Shown: piece after piece, positions 10,355 through 22,703 of the stretch
Layout of the letters: each line of letters opens with the position of its first letter
Numbering within the stretch: position 1 is the stretch's first letter
Assembly (NCBI GenBank): GCA_940337035.1
Contig: CALNHX010001049.1
Coordinates: 1-64,000 of the forward strand
DNA from: Agriotes lineatus
Taxonomy: Eukaryota > Arthropoda > Insecta > Coleoptera > Elateridae
Length of the DNA: 64,000 nt
Direction of reading: 5' to 3'
Translations under genes and position numbers: made by a program
Notes under the pieces: generated by a model
The model's database searches: none
Told to the model about the DNA's origin: nothing
The model's input: the letters and a program-made list of their open reading frames with translations, nothing else

Positions 10355-11389
10355 CATTGATACGTTTAATAATCCATGATGTTATTCAGTGCTTTATGAA
10401 TGTCTAAATCAGATGGTTCCATGTGCGTTAATGCAGTTACGTGTCTCCAATACCCGGTAATGGATACATTATTCAAAATTGATAATATAAAGTTGTTCGG
10501 TTCTTCGGTATTTCATAGCAATTACCAAATCGAGTACAACACAAGTATTAGAAGCTAGTTGTTGGGGGATCGTAGCAGATAAAGCTTCAACATTTTTTCT
10601 TCTATTTATGACCCACCTAAAGCATATTTGGCCACCGTAATTTATGAGTCACGACCATTCTGAGATTTTGTTTCTCTATCTATACCATAGGTTCTCTCAC
10701 TGAATGAAATTCTTCGCTTTGATGGGGTCCACACAAGCGCTCTCTCTTCCTTTCCTGTGCATCACAGTTACCCAGGATTCACATTGTTGTTTTTGATTAC
10801 TTATTGGAAAGTCGAATAGTAAGATCTGCATTGAATTTGCTGATCATACTCAGTTTTTCTTTTCGTTATTCTGCATTTCCGAAATATCATAGATGTTATA
10901 TGTATTTCCAGAATTATGTTTTATGATGAAAAACAATTCAATTTTTTTAATCTATTACAGGAGAATGTTCATATTAATAGTAGCCGCAGCCTATTTGTGG
11001 AAATGGTCGATTTTGGGCTGTAATTAGCGTTAAAACATGATCTGAGAAGTTTTCAACGGAAGACCAGCAGTATCTAGTGAAATTGTTCAATCTTGCTTAT
11101 GGATTATAAATAGTTTATTTTGTTGGTTTATACTAGAAATTATCTAATATTTTTGCAAATTAATTATTTAATACGTATGTGTTTTTGAACCCTCGATGCC
11201 ACATACCTTAGCGACTTATAGCGATTATTGGAGAGTTAAATGCATTGTCAAAGGTAATCTAGATTTACTTGTCGAGGGCTTTGGTTAAGCAGTGGTTAGT
11301 AAAGCTTGACTAGATGGTCGGGAGGGCAATTTTAGGACCCGTAATAGTGGTAGTTTTGGAAATAATTAACCTCTTTTGGGGCATTATAA
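10355..11389. other. No gene recognised
   Basis: AT-rich sequence with no long open frame and no family I recognise. A short motif near 10632 (ATTTATGAGTCACG) also occurs near 9605, so part of it is repetitive. Confidence 0.5.
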
Positions 11390-13060
11390 ACTTTGATGTG
11401 GAATTAGTTTGACTTCCAGATGGTTGAATCGAAGGCGTGCAGCCATTTGTCGCTTGAACCATCAACATGTGCTTTTGCTTCAAATTTTAGTTCTTCTTAA
11501 TAGCATACATGAATTTGTAGTCATCAACAGTAATATGGTAAGGCTTTCCAGCACACATTACTTTAAGATAACCTGGATTTTTGTCTGATTTCTTACTAGG
11601 ATCAATTGAAGTCAAATTTGGTCGTTAGTTTTTGATAAGTGGAGGTCATTCTTCTGCAACTGCTCGCACTTCAGCACAATTGTATTTTTTTCAGATTTGG
11701 CCAACTTTACAGTCTTGATACCTGATATAATATGGGACTAACAATATCTGCTTAGGAGGCTTCCCCATCGGGACGGTCTTATTAGTCAACCATCGGATTA
11801 TGTCGAGTAATTTAATATTGTAGTAATTTAAAGAAAGGCGCCGCCCATTTTCAGTAATTAGAAAACGTAGTTTTTCAAATCATTTGAACACCACAATACG
11901 AATTTTGCATTCTCTTATTGCACAGCAAGCGTCGACCATGGCAGCAGGCGCAGCTCAGCGTTCCTGCTAGGTATCAGTCTCAGAAACTTCTTTTTATCTT
12001 AATATGTATCCGGTGTCTTCTTTGGAGGAGGTTCAGGGATGATCGCCTTAGGAATGCTGAAGAATTCGTGTCCAAGGTGCTTAGTGTTTAAAATCATCTT
12101 CTATCCCGTTTTTTTTTCACTCATGATATGCTTCGTCGGCAATATTTGTTTCCCCAGTGACATTCATAGAGCCCGTGGACCATATAGAATGGGATGATAT
12201 CGCTGAAGTTGTGTTTTAACAACTTGGCGCAACAAGATTTAATGATATTATTTATTTATATAGGTTGTTCGACGAATGGTATTCTTCTGTGGCCACCTGG
12301 CCACTGGGTTTGGCTGGCGATTTCTCAATAAAGTTCTTTTTTACGAAATCGTCATACCTCTTGGGGATTTTGTTTGATTCTTTCTTCCCGCCCTTCAAAT
12401 CTCCTACTGCGTTTATTTGGTCGTTTGTTTTAATGATTGTTTACGTAAATTCTTTTTCCACTTCAGCCATATCCTTCTTTGCTTCATCTTGTAACCTATT
12501 GATGATTTCTTGGGGAAGGAAGTTTGTTCCCATAGGCAGGGAAGTATTCTGACCAACGTCGTTTTTATAGTTGCATGAACTGTCGAACATACTGTCAGGT
12601 AAACTGCAATGGTTGGATAATACATTTCTCCGATTACTCTCGATGTTCTTACAATTGTACCCCAATTTTCAGAATTCCTTCTGACATGGCTTATTCTCAC
12701 CATGCTCCTCTTCAAAGAAAATAGAAACTTTGTAGTTGAACTTTTACATATTCCAGGTGGTTGTGCTCATGTTTTTAGGTTCGTGTTCAGGCTTGTGCCC
12801 TCTCTTGCGCTTCTTTACAGGAGCATCTTTTGCTTGCTCTAAAGAGAGGGCAGGACTACCGTCATGTACTTCTTTTACTGTACCTTTGCTGTATTCTGAA
12901 ATTTCAATGTAATCAACCCGGTTATGTTATTAGGAACCATTAAATCAAATTTTTCTCTGAATGATGTCATTTTTGGCAGTGGTCTATTATAATATGTTTT
13001 ATCGAACTTTTTCCACTGTCTCGGTTGTTTATCACACGACGTTTTAGCAGTTTTTGTCTA
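11390..13060 (-). pseudogene. Decayed coding region of unknown family
   Basis: Three minus-strand segments read like protein. Segment 13030-12890: KKFDKTYYNRPLP and FREKFDLMVPNNITGLITL. Segment 12665-12270: SLPMGTNFLPQEIINRLQDE, KKDMAEVEKEF and a Lys-rich tail. Segment 11900-11420: LLDIIRWLTNKTVPMGKPPK, VPYYIRYQDCKVGQI, PGYLKVMCAGKPYHITVDDY, one frame interrupted by four stops. Segment order and spacing suggest one ancient gene or element protein, but I cannot name it. Decay may have hidden introns. Confidence 0.35.
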
Positions 13061-13762
13061 CTACCGCCTTCAGTTGTTCCTGGTTAGTTCTGAGAAAGAC
13101 TTCTTTTTGTAAGTCCTTTCACGTACACTCGTAGATTTTGTCCTCAACGGGTATTTAGTTTTTCCGGTATCCGTTATATCTACCGAGCTTTCCCCTATTC
13201 GCAACCTGGGGAGGTGCCCGGTTGGGGATATAGCAACCACGCCAGGTCGATATTCCTAAGCAATAATTATTGCAGTGTGAAGGACAATGAGAAAGTTTCA
13301 GTGGCTGCCTGTGACAACACGGAGGCGGTGGTGCATGAGAACCTGCACGAGAACAAGAAAATCATACTGCATCAGAAGGCGTTTGCAGCCCAAGAGGCTT
13401 GTAAGTGCCCATGATAATGTATTGAATATCCAGCAGGTAATGTGGGCCTACATTCCCAATGTTACATTGGCGGATAAGTGGAGGGTTATCAATTTGGGAT
13501 TCACCTACCTTTCTCTGTTGCGAAGCAGTTACACCATAAAGTACGATGACATCATAGAGGCTGTAAAGTTCGCCCAGTCTGAAAAAAATCCAACGTAACT
13601 GCTCACATATTGTAAGTAAAATCTTGTACATAAACCTATGTTGTAAAACGTTTCGTTATGAAGATATAGCTACTTAAAATTCACACCAGGAATGTTTTTT
13701 CCCCAGTGTGAACTTCAAGTAGCCATAACTTTTTAATTAATTCATACTTATACAGTTTTTTA
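13061..13762. other. No gene recognised
   Basis: Short overlapping frames on both strands (13287-13598 plus, 13362-13631 minus) show no motif I know. Nothing else is supported here. Confidence 0.4.
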
Positions 13763-13770
13763 CTAAAAAT

Positions 13771-13860
13771 TAGGGATCGACCGATACGAGTTTTTTGGTC
13801 GATGCCGATATATCCCTAATTCAGCCAATATGGCCGATACCGATTATCGGTCCATCTCTA
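13771..13860. mobile_element. 90-bp hAT-type MITE with perfect 8-bp target duplication
   Basis: Ends are near inverted repeats: TAGGGATCGACCGATA at the left and, reverse-complemented, TAGAGATGGACCGATAA at the right. It is flanked on both sides by CTAAAAAT (13763-13770 and 13861-13868), an exact 8-bp duplication as made by hAT transposases. The interior is rich in CCGAT/ATCGG words. No coding capacity, so it would depend on a transposase made elsewhere. Confidence 0.85.
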
Positions 13861-14039
13861 CTAAAAATAGTGTCAGAAATCATCTGTCGAAGCTTGTGGC
13901 CAACCTTATATATCACCCTGTGTAGTGTTAAAAAAACAGTTTTGACCGGATATTGTAGAAGCATGACTTTTTTTTATTGAAATAAGAAACTAACAAACAA
14001 CGGGAATAGACTGACAGAAATTCCCCCCGATGTTCAAAA

Positions 14040-15190
14040 ACAAAGTCATTCAAAATTAGCACATACTCTTAGGATATCTTTTTAGCCACTTGACTACTTC
14101 TTCGTTTTTATGTACTGCCTCAATGTGGTTGGGCAACTTAGCTAGCAATTTTTTGCAGAAAATGCAGAATTGACGTCTAGTTTTGCTACCTCATTCTTTA
14201 CCAGGAACGGTTTCGGTAATAGCACAATCGTAACGAGGCTTCATAACATTTGGTATTACAGCTTTGATATCGTCAATGCTCTGTAATGGACCTTCATCGT
14301 CTTCTTGGAGTTGCACAACACATCCTTCGTTAGAAAATAAATTCACATGTTAGATTTGTTTGCGAAATGAATTAAATTCTTAAGATTCATAGGAATAAAC
14401 GTATGTACCTGTTATTCTCATCCTGCTGGCTATCCAAGTCCGGAACGGAACGCTGCGAAACAGTAGAGTTGGCTACATTGTCAATTAGCAGGATATCGCT
14501 TCCACTTTGAAACTGCGCAATGGAAGAAGTAGATTGTGGTGCAGCACTATTGTCACTGGCAAGATCGGCTCTACCTCAGATGCTAAATCCAATTGAAAAT
14601 TTAATAGAAAAAACCTTGTGACATTACTTGCACGATAGGTGAAAGGTAATTGTGTAATGATATAAAAAATAACAACTACCTTTTTCAAATTCGTCCAAGA
14701 GGTTTCGTCTGATTTGCTCTATCCGATGTTTTAAGGAGTCTTCCTTCAGGATTACTGGCGTTGCCTCCAAGGTATAAGACAGAGCACCACGGAAGGACAA
14801 AAATTTAAATGCTCGTGGCGTTACTGTGATAAGAAACAGGATGGGTTCTAGAGGACTCTTACTCATGCACATCATTTGCGATGTGGTTATCGGCTCTTTA
14901 CAAACAGGACACGACCACAACCACGGTATCGGATATTGCTTATGGAGAAATTTGTAGTCGGAAAAATTACATCCTCCCTTACGGAAGTGCCTACAATACT
15001 GTTCAGACGAGCCCATTCCTCGACAAGAAAAGGAGATGCCTTACAGCCATCGATAAAACTTCTTTGATCGGCCTTGCTTCCATGCACAACACGACACCTT
15101 GGCTGGCCATGTATACAGGTCCCCTTGTTTTGAAAGTCGCGACACTTTTTTTGGATCGACTTGCCTAAAATGAAGGGGTTATAGATAAAC
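14040..15190 (-). pseudogene. Zinc-finger protein relic (two CCCH fingers, one C2H2), apparently multi-exon
   Basis: After an acceptor-like TTCATTTTAG near 15168 the minus strand encodes a CCCH-type finger (CRDFQNKGTCIHGQPRC, then VVH), then in a second frame another CCCH-like finger (YCRHFRKGGCNFSDY, then KFLH) and CPVCKEPITTSQM. This exon ends at a donor-like AAAG/GTAGTT near 14678. A Ser/Gln-rich stretch (about 14570-14415) ends in AACAG/GTACAT, and a last segment (14327-14050) gives CIFCKKLLAKLPNHIEAVH, a C2H2-like finger. One frameshift near 15010 and an in-frame TGA in the last segment indicate decay. Whether it is a host gene or an element gene is unclear. Confidence 0.4.
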
Positions 15191-15216
15191 ATAAGGACTA
15201 CAAAATTAATTTTCAC

Positions 15217-15642
15217 AGAAACAAACAGATATTGTAATAGATTATCCGAATGTCTTTAAAAGGCTTAAATTAATGGAACCGTCCGTAATCCTGCTGTTTA
15301 CGGCTCCCATTTCGAACTACCGCTGATAAAGCTAGTAATATAGGGGATGCCGCAACGCTGTGGATCAATTATATTTAGGTACTACGGTTTACAAGTATCT
15401 CATTTCGATAAAAAATTGCAAAAACTATAAAAATGCAAATTAACAAGACAGTTAATTAGAAATAAATTATTAGCAATAAAACTGTTGCCACTACAATTAA
15501 AATTAGACTATTTTTATGATTGTAAGCAACTTCTTTAATAATATTTTTCAATAAAAATAAGCCTACTACAATTTTTCAATTTCCTCCATTTATTTACTGG
15601 CGGCAAACGAATTCCTGTAGGTGTTATTTCTAAAAGTAACAC
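15217..15642. other. No gene recognised
   Basis: AT-rich spacer between the zinc-finger relic and the poly(T) that marks the 3' end of the minus-strand Jockey copy. No open frame of note. Confidence 0.5.
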
Positions 15643-15773
15643 TTTTTTTTTATATACAATGTTTATTTGCCAGATCAACACAATTTTTGCATTATACATG
15701 GCATTGTTAGTTTTTTTACAAGTGACTAATCTAACTGATGAGGTATCTTGATTCCTCGAGCACCGCAGTGCGA

Positions 15774-18714
15774 TTATTCGTCTTCGTCTGATAAGAATTG
15801 GTCTTGGGGGAGTCTTTGTTTTAGCCGGGAGTGAATGTTCCGCTTGCCGAGGTTATAGTGAGCTGCTCCATCGCATGCCTTGATGTTGTTAAGAAATTTT
15901 TTGGTGCTTGTTTTTATGTTTTCTTCTATTGTTGGAACTCCTAGTTCGTAATGCAATTGAGTATTTCTGATGAACCATGGCGCGTCTACTGAGATTCTTA
16001 GAACTTTATTCAGTAGCCTTTGTAGTTTGGTTATGTTCGTTTTTGAAGTGGTACTCCAGATTGGTACTGCATAAAGTGCTAATGGTCTTATGAGGGAAGT
16101 GTACATCATGATTGCGCATTTGGCTTTTAGTTTTGATTTCCGATTTAATAGTGGGTATATGAGCTAGTCTTGCGTAACTCTGATTCAGTTTGTGGTTGAT
16201 ATGCTGCTTCCATGAGAGTTTAGTGTCTAGAAGTACTCCTAGATATTTCACTGTTTCATCAGGGGTATTCCATTCAATGATTTGGTTGTTAACATAAATG
16301 TTAGGTGGGTTGCTGATTCTCCTGATTGTGAATATTTTTGCCTGGCATTTGCTCGAGCTGACTTGGATGTTCCAGCGAATGTTGCTAAATTGGCTTCTAC
16401 ATTTGGCATGTCTGACGTGTAGATGTTAAAGAAAAGTGGTCCTAGTATACTGCCCTGAGGGACTCCAGCTCGTATACTTTTGGTATCTGAGACTTCGGCG
16501 TTGATTTTCACTGCGAAGTTTCTGTTGTTGAGAAAAGAGAATAGCATTGCCTTTAGGTAGTTGAGTAATCTTAGTTTCAATAGTTTTCTTTTCAGCCCCT
16601 CTAGCCAGACCTTATCAAAGGCCTGGGCTACATCAAGGAAAACTGCTGTTGCGTACCGTTTGTTTTCGTATCCAGTTTCGATTGTTTCAACTATTCTCTG
16701 AAGTTGGTGTGTGGTTGAGTAGGTCCTTCTGAAGCCGAACTGATGTGCGGGAAGTATGTTAAGTGCGGTGTAGATTACTGTTCTAATAGCTTGGATAGAG
16801 ATGTTAATAGACTTATAGGTCTGTAATTTTTTAAGCGTTTTTTGTCCTTTCCTGGTTTAATGAATAGCAGTATTATGGCGTGTTTCCACTCTTTTGGGAA
16901 GTGGCCCATCCTCAAGCAGGCATTAAATATTGATATTAGGTAGGCTAAGGATTTCATAGTTAAATGTGTTAAGACGATATTTGGCATTAGATCGTAACCG
17001 GGGATTTTTCTTTTGGGGAGTCTGGCGATTAGTGCTTGTAGTTCGTGAGGCGAAGTTGGTTCTATATGTTTGGTGATGACGGGTAGGTTTCTTTCGATGT
17101 AGTCAATTGTATATGCTGCTTCTGTTGGCCTGCATGTGATTTTTGGTGTGAAAGCACTTTCCAGATGGTTGGCGAATGCCACGGCTTTTTCTACATTAGT
17201 GTAGTAGTTGCGGATACCATCTGTGATTGTTGGAATTTCGTTGTGCTGTTTTAAGATTCTTTTTGTCGCTCTCCACATTCCAGGGTCGTTCGGTTCAAGC
17301 TCTTTAATGTATTTTTGGTACGTGGCTATTCTTATTTCGTCTAACTCTTTTTTGAGCTGGTGTGTTAGGTAGTTAAGCGTTCGCTTATCAGATGGGTTTC
17401 GACTTCGTTGCCATTTACGTCTCGCTTGGCTCTTTTTTTTAATAAGTACGGTTATATAGTTTGAGTGGTAGTAGTGTCTCGGTATATGATAAAAATTTTT
17501 ATTCGAGGTTGCCTTGAGTGCACTATTTACAATGGAAGTTGTAAATTTTGATATTGCAAAGTGGATTCCTTCTGGTGTTTTCAGTTCAGGTGAATATTGT
17601 AAATAGTCATTTAGGACTATTTGAAATTTTTCCCAGTTTATTGATCCGTTTATTAGGCGCGGAGCTTGTGAGCTTATGTGTGGAGTAGCTGTGAGTGTTA
17701 TGAGTACTGGAAGGTGATCCGAATCCAGCTCATCGATGGCTGTTTGATGGATTTCAGTTGGGAAGTTTTTTAGGTAGACTATATCCAGGATGTCAGGTTG
17801 GTGATCTCTACGATTTGGGTGATAGGTATAGTCGAGGAGCCTGTGAGTTTATGTGTGGAGTAGCTGTGAGTGTTATGAGTACTGGAAGGTGATCCGAATC
17901 CAGCTCATCGATGACTGTTTGATGGATTTCAGTTGGGAAGTTTTTTAGGTAGACTATATCCAGGATGTCAGGTTGGTGATCTCTACGATTTGGGTGATAG
18001 GTATAGTCGAGGAGCCTGTGAGTTTATGTGTGGAGTAGCTGTGAGTGTTATGAGTACTGGAAGGTGATTCGAATCCAGCTCATCGATGACTGTTTGATGG
18101 ATTTCAGTTGGGAAGTTTTTTAGGTAGACTATATCCAGGATGTCAGGTTTGTGATCTCTACGATTTGGGTGATAGGTATAGTCAGGTGGGGTTAGAATTA
18201 AAAATCCAATGTCTGTGGAGAGTTGTTCAAGTTTAATGCCTTCCGGGTTTGTTGCTCTACAGCCCCATAGCGTGTTTCTACAGTTTGGGTCGCCTATTGC
18301 AAGAGTAGGTTCGGACGAGTTAAATATTGCAAGCAGATCTGCTGAGTTTAGTTTCTGCTCTGGTTGTTTATACATACTAGTAAGTGTGTGGCTTTGGTTT
18401 TTTAGTATTATTTTGACGCCAACGGTTTCAATGTTTGGTATAGCTGGATCGGGTATGATGTGTTTTATCTGCTTTTTGACTAATATGGCTACCCTTCCTG
18501 CTGCTTTTTCCGATATTCGATCCTTTTTGTGCACCTGGTAGCCTGGTATTTTGAGATTATCTTCTGATGAGAGGTGGGTTTCTGTAACACATGCTATGTC
18601 CACATTGTACCTTGCCATAAAGGAAATGAATAGTGATCGTTGGGGTTTTATGCCGTTGGAGATCCAATTCAGGATTGTTAGCTTTTCTATAATTTTTTGA
18701 ACGTTATGGACCAT
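15774..18714 (-). pseudogene. Jockey ORF2 (endonuclease and reverse transcriptase), broken
   Basis: APE-type endonuclease segment 18714-17983: VTETHLSS, TLAIGDPNCRN (the usual GDFN altered to GDPN) and DSNHLPVLITL. The linker and RT palm follow in 17278-16775 (FNACLRMGHFPKEWKHA, KNYRPISLLTSLSKLLE), with AGVPQGSILGPLFFNIYTSDMP in 16580-16248; the C-terminal part (16251-15774) ends RLPQDQFLSDEDE. Frame changes occur at the tandem triplication and several other points. The region of the FADD catalytic box is deleted, leaving ATFAGTSKSARANARQK. The gene is dead. Confidence 0.85.
17661..18185 (+). repeat. Three tandem copies of a 175-bp segment of the Jockey endonuclease
   Basis: Copies start at 17661, 17836 and 18011, each beginning GGAGC(T/C)TGTGAG. 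They differ by only a few bases. Because 175 is not a multiple of three, every extra copy shifts the ORF2 frame. Confidence 0.9.
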
Positions 18715-18729
18715 TGAGAAGGAGAGGAA

Positions 18730-19655
18730 AGAGTGTGTTTGTGATGAATGCTTTAATTTGAGGGATGAGGGGGGTTAGAAAGTCGATTAGGATTTTTATT
18801 AAATTGCTTGGCGCTGTGTTGTAGTGCTGTAGGGTAGCGTATATTGGATGTATTGTGACTTACGTTTGGGGGATTATTATGTTGCGTTTGGGTTTGTGAT
18901 AAATTTAGGGGGTGTTCTATCAGTTTTTTGTGTGTAGTCGTCTATTAAGGTTTGGTCGGTTTGCCGTTCGTTTTTGGAGTAACTGTAGATGATGTTTGCA
19001 TCCGCGGTAGCTTGCTGCGTGATTTTACCCGTAGTTTGCGCACGTGGGTGGATCTTGTGCTTTTTTGGGACACTGATTGTAAAGATGTTTTCCTGCCCAC
19101 TTCACGCACCGCGGTTCAAGGGTGCAATAATTTTTAGTATGGAAATATTGTTGGCAACGGTGACATTGGGGAATACTTGTTGGTTTTTTTCTTAAATCAA
19201 CAGTTACTATTGAATGATATAATGATATTAGTTTAAATATTTTTTTTGCATCTTTGTTATCTGTTAGGTCTACTGCGAAAATGGGCAGTGGTTGCTTGTC
19301 CTTGGTAAGTAATCGCGTTATTGTAATTATTGTTAGTGTTTTAAGTTCGTGTTCGAGTTCCTGGATTGTGAGCGAAATTGGGACGTTTTTAATTACAACG
19401 CTAAGTGGCTGGCTGTTTGGATTTTGAAAAGTATGGAAATTGATTTGATTTACTTTTAAGTGATCGGATATTTTTCTGTAATCTTCCTGTTTTGTTAAAT
19501 TTATTCTTATTGAATTTGCATTGCATAATGTTGTGAATTCGCCTGTTGCTATCTGTTCGAGGTCTGAGGTTAACTCTTTATGGTTGATATCGCTTTGCAA
19601 ATAGATGGGCGTGCTTTTAATTGTTGATATTGCGGTTTCTGGTTTATTTATAGCA
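18730..19655 (-). pseudogene. Jockey ORF1 (gag-like, PRE_C2HC and zinc knuckles), 5' truncated
   Basis: The segment 19655-19025 encodes an RRM-like PRE_C2HC region (SVVIKNVPISLTIQELEHEL) followed by zinc knuckles CHRCQQYFHTKNYC and a second one in which a Cys is replaced by Trp (CVKWAGKHLYNQC). It is the nucleic-acid-binding protein of Jockey elements. The first codons MEAAYQPQ read out of the fused RT of the neighbouring copy, so the native start is missing. Confidence 0.75.
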
Positions 19656-20692
19656 GTTTGTGGTTGATATGCAGCTTCCATGAGAGTTTACTGTCTAGAA
19701 GTACTGCTAGATATTTCACTGTTTCATCAGGGGTATTCCATTCAATGATTTGGTTGTTAACATGAATGTTAGGTGGGTTGCTGATTCTCCTGAGTGTGAA
19801 TATTTTTGCCTGGCATTTGCTCGAGTTGACTTGGATGTTCCAGTCACTAAACCATTTGCATAATTTGTTTATAGCGGCCTGTAGTAGTTGTGCTGCTTTT
19901 GTTAGGTCGTTGCTTAGTGTAATTATGGCTGTATCATCAGCGAATGTTGCTAAAGTGGCTTCTACATTTGGCATGTCTGACGTGTAGATGTTAAATAAAA
20001 GTGGTCCTAGTATACTGCCCTGACGGACTCCAGCTCGTATACTTTTGGTATCTGAGACTTCGGCGTTGATTTTCACTGCGAAGTTTCTGTTGTCGAGAAA
20101 AGAGAATAGTATTGCCTTTAGGTAGTTTCAATACTTTTCTTTTCAGCCCCTCTAGCCAGACCTTATCAAAGGCCTGGGCTATATTAAGGCAAACGGCTGT
20201 TGCGTACTGTTTGTTTTCGTATCCAGTTTCGATTGTTTCAACTATTCTCTGAAGTTGGTGTGTGGTTGAGTAGGTCCTTCTGAAGCCGAACTGATGTGGG
20301 GGAAGCATGTTAAGTGAGGTCACTTCTTTATTGAGGCGAGTGTAGATTACTTTTTCTAATAGCTTGGATAGAGATGTTAATAGACTTATAGGTTTGTAGT
20401 TTTCTAAGCGTTTTTTGTCCTTTCCTAGTTTAGGGAATAGCAGTATTATGGCGTGTTTCCACTCTTTTGGGAAGTGGCCCATCCTCAGGCAGGCATTAAA
20501 TATTGATGTTAGGTAGGCTAAGAATTTCATAGTGAGATGTGTTAAGACGATATTTGGTATGAGGTCGTAACCGGGGCTTTTTCTTTTGGGGAGTCTGGCG
20601 ATTAGTGCTTGTAGTTCGTGAGGCGAAGTTGGTTCTATATGTTCGGTGATGACGGGTAGGTTTCTTTCGATGTAGTCAATTGTATATGTATA
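19656..20692 (-). pseudogene. Second Jockey copy, reverse-transcriptase fragment
   Basis: A second, close copy of the same ORF2 RT region: KMGHFPKEWKHAI-type palm and KNY(R/K)PISLLTSLSKLLEK in 20530-19991, ATFADDTAIITLSND and YLAVLLDSKLSWKLHINHKL in 20076-19655. It keeps the FADD box that the copy at 15774 lost. It ends at the 19655 junction and has neither endonuclease nor 3' end. Confidence 0.85.
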
Positions 20693-21180
20693 CTCGTAGT
20701 CAAACAGTTAAATTCCAAAAAAACTTTTCTTCCGAACACACTACTAGAGGTGGCGTTCCACAGGGCAGTATACTGGGTCCTTTATTGTTCTCCATCTTTA
20801 CTTTTGATCATTAAAATACTGCCAACATCATCTGTATGTGGATCATGTGCAACTCTACATATCTTCCACAATTGATTAAATCGTTATTACCATCGAGCAT
20901 ATAAATAAAGACTTATCCAGTTTTTATGAGTGGTGTGAGAGAAATGATATGCGTGTTAACTCTACAAAATCGGTCGCTATGTGTATTGGTAGTGGTAAAA
21001 ATAGACAAACCATAGATTTATCTAATCATCAGTTGATCCTAAATGGGTCTGAAATAAAGTGGCCGACTAATAATTGATAATGCTCTTGCTTTCGATGATC
21101 ACGTCAATAAAATTATTAGAGTGCCTTTTATGAAATTAAAGCTATTGTATAGATTCAAATATACATTAGATTGTTTATTT
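20693..21180 (+). pseudogene. Non-LTR reverse-transcriptase relic
   Basis: Plus-strand reading in shifting frames gives RSQTVKFQKNFSSEHTTRGG, GVPQGSILGPLLFSIF, LSSFYEWCERNDMRVNSTKS and a following DHVNKII-like stretch. These are RT palm blocks of a CR1/Jockey-like element with many breaks. Confidence 0.65.
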
Positions 21181-21955
21181 TAAACTCAATATAGTGCCAT
21201 CACTGAATTACTTGTGCACTGAGTGTTTTTTAAATCACCAAACCTGTTATTATTTTGGCTATAATGACCTGACACTATTCTAATTAGACAATTATCTCTT
21301 TTTTTAAAATTAAAATTAAATTGTTGTATTATCACGATGATTTTAGTATTAATTATTTACTGATTCAAACCTCGATATCTGCAGGTACAAGAGGACAGAT
21401 TACGAAAGTATTTACTGATTCAGGTCACAGTTGGCAAGGAGAATAAAAACAGATAGGCAAATGGTACCTTTAAATGGCTGCTGCGATGAATACTGGGCTA
21501 CCTGCACCGACCTGAAACTCCCACGATGCTCTAGACAGGATATCGTTGCTGACCTGCTGTTAGGGAGGCACAAATGTGCACTCGAACCCCATCTGGATAT
21601 CAGCTCCAACCTCGATAAGCTTTTGGATCGCTTTTACTGAAACTGGGGGTCTTATTATAGAACTGCACTGCAACACACGTTTGCTACCCGCTTAAGGGTA
21701 AATTTCACATAATGGGAGAACCCACGTCCACGTCCACATTTTCGTAATTTTGAGGGTTATCACAGTGATCTAACAACTAAAATAAGCTTCCTGTTTTACC
21801 CTAATAGGTTTTAGTACAGATTCACTTACAAGTAGAAGTGCACTTATAAATTATAATCTTTAAAGATCAAAAATGTCATTTCGGTAAAATTGCAGAAGTA
21901 AAGTTTTGTTTTTATCTATCTAGGCGTTAGTGTGCGAGTAAATTCAAACTCTTAA
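21181..21955. other. No gene recognised
   Basis: AT-rich; a 69-codon plus frame (21431-21640) has no motif I know. Confidence 0.45.
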
Positions 21956-21959
21956 CCTA

Positions 21960-22640
21960 TCTACACTGCTCTTCAACGTTTACATGAATGATATACCCCC
22001 GCTTGCAAATACAACCTTGGTTATGTATGCTGACGATACTGGGCTAATCCCTCAAAAACTGGCATGTTAATACTATCACACAAGATTTTCAAAACATATT
22101 AGAATGGTGTGTCGACTGAGCTATTCAATTAAACCTACCAACATGTTTAGCTAAAATATTTACACTTCAAAGTAACGGAATAATAAATAACAATAGCATA
22201 GCATGGAATTCTGAAGACTCATTAGTTAAATACCCTTTGGCCAATATTACTTATGAACGATTAGGAAGTCGGAGATTATTTCTTAAAAAGGTGTATAAGA
22301 CGCATGATAAACTAACATCGCTCTACTCACTGCTCAACAGAAAATCCAAGGTACGTCCGGAAATATCATTACTTTAATACAAGTCAATTGGAAGACCTAT
22401 ATTCACGTATGCATCTCCAATTCAGGAAAACACTTCACAAACCAACATAAATAGACTACAAAAGCTATGCACCACGATTCATTAGAATTCAACTTGTCTT
22501 ACGTTGAAAATTGTATAAAGATGTTAACTAAATAATTCTTCTTAAATATTTCCAACGGCTCTGAAGATAGCGACTACTCTATTCGGAAGAGGGCTTTACA
22601 TAGAAGATTGAAATGAAGATTACCACAAGACTTAGTTACA
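21960..22640 (+). pseudogene. Degenerate Jockey-like reverse transcriptase
   Basis: Plus-strand fragments LLFNVYMNDIPPLANTTLV, VMYADDTGL, AKIFTLQSNG, INNNSIAWNSEDSLVKY and FTYASPIQENTSQTNINRLQ follow the order of the Jockey RT C-terminal half. Stops and frame changes are frequent. The YADD box is still readable at about 22028. Confidence 0.7.
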
Positions 22641-22703
22641 TTTTCATATATCGAAACTTGTTAGTTTGTCTTATTTATTTTTATTCATGCAGTTAAAGGT
22701 TTA

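Larger units (their letters stand above)
15643..19655 (-). mobile_element. Jockey-clade retrotransposon, 5'-truncated copy
   Basis: On the minus strand: part of ORF1 (19655 to about 18730), broken ORF2 (18714-15774), then a 3' UTR with AATAAA near 15670 and a short poly(A) tail (T-run 15643-15651 on plus). The 5' end is lost: at about 19655 ORF1 fuses directly to the RT of another copy of the same family. A 175-bp triplication lies inside the endonuclease region. Confidence 0.88.
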
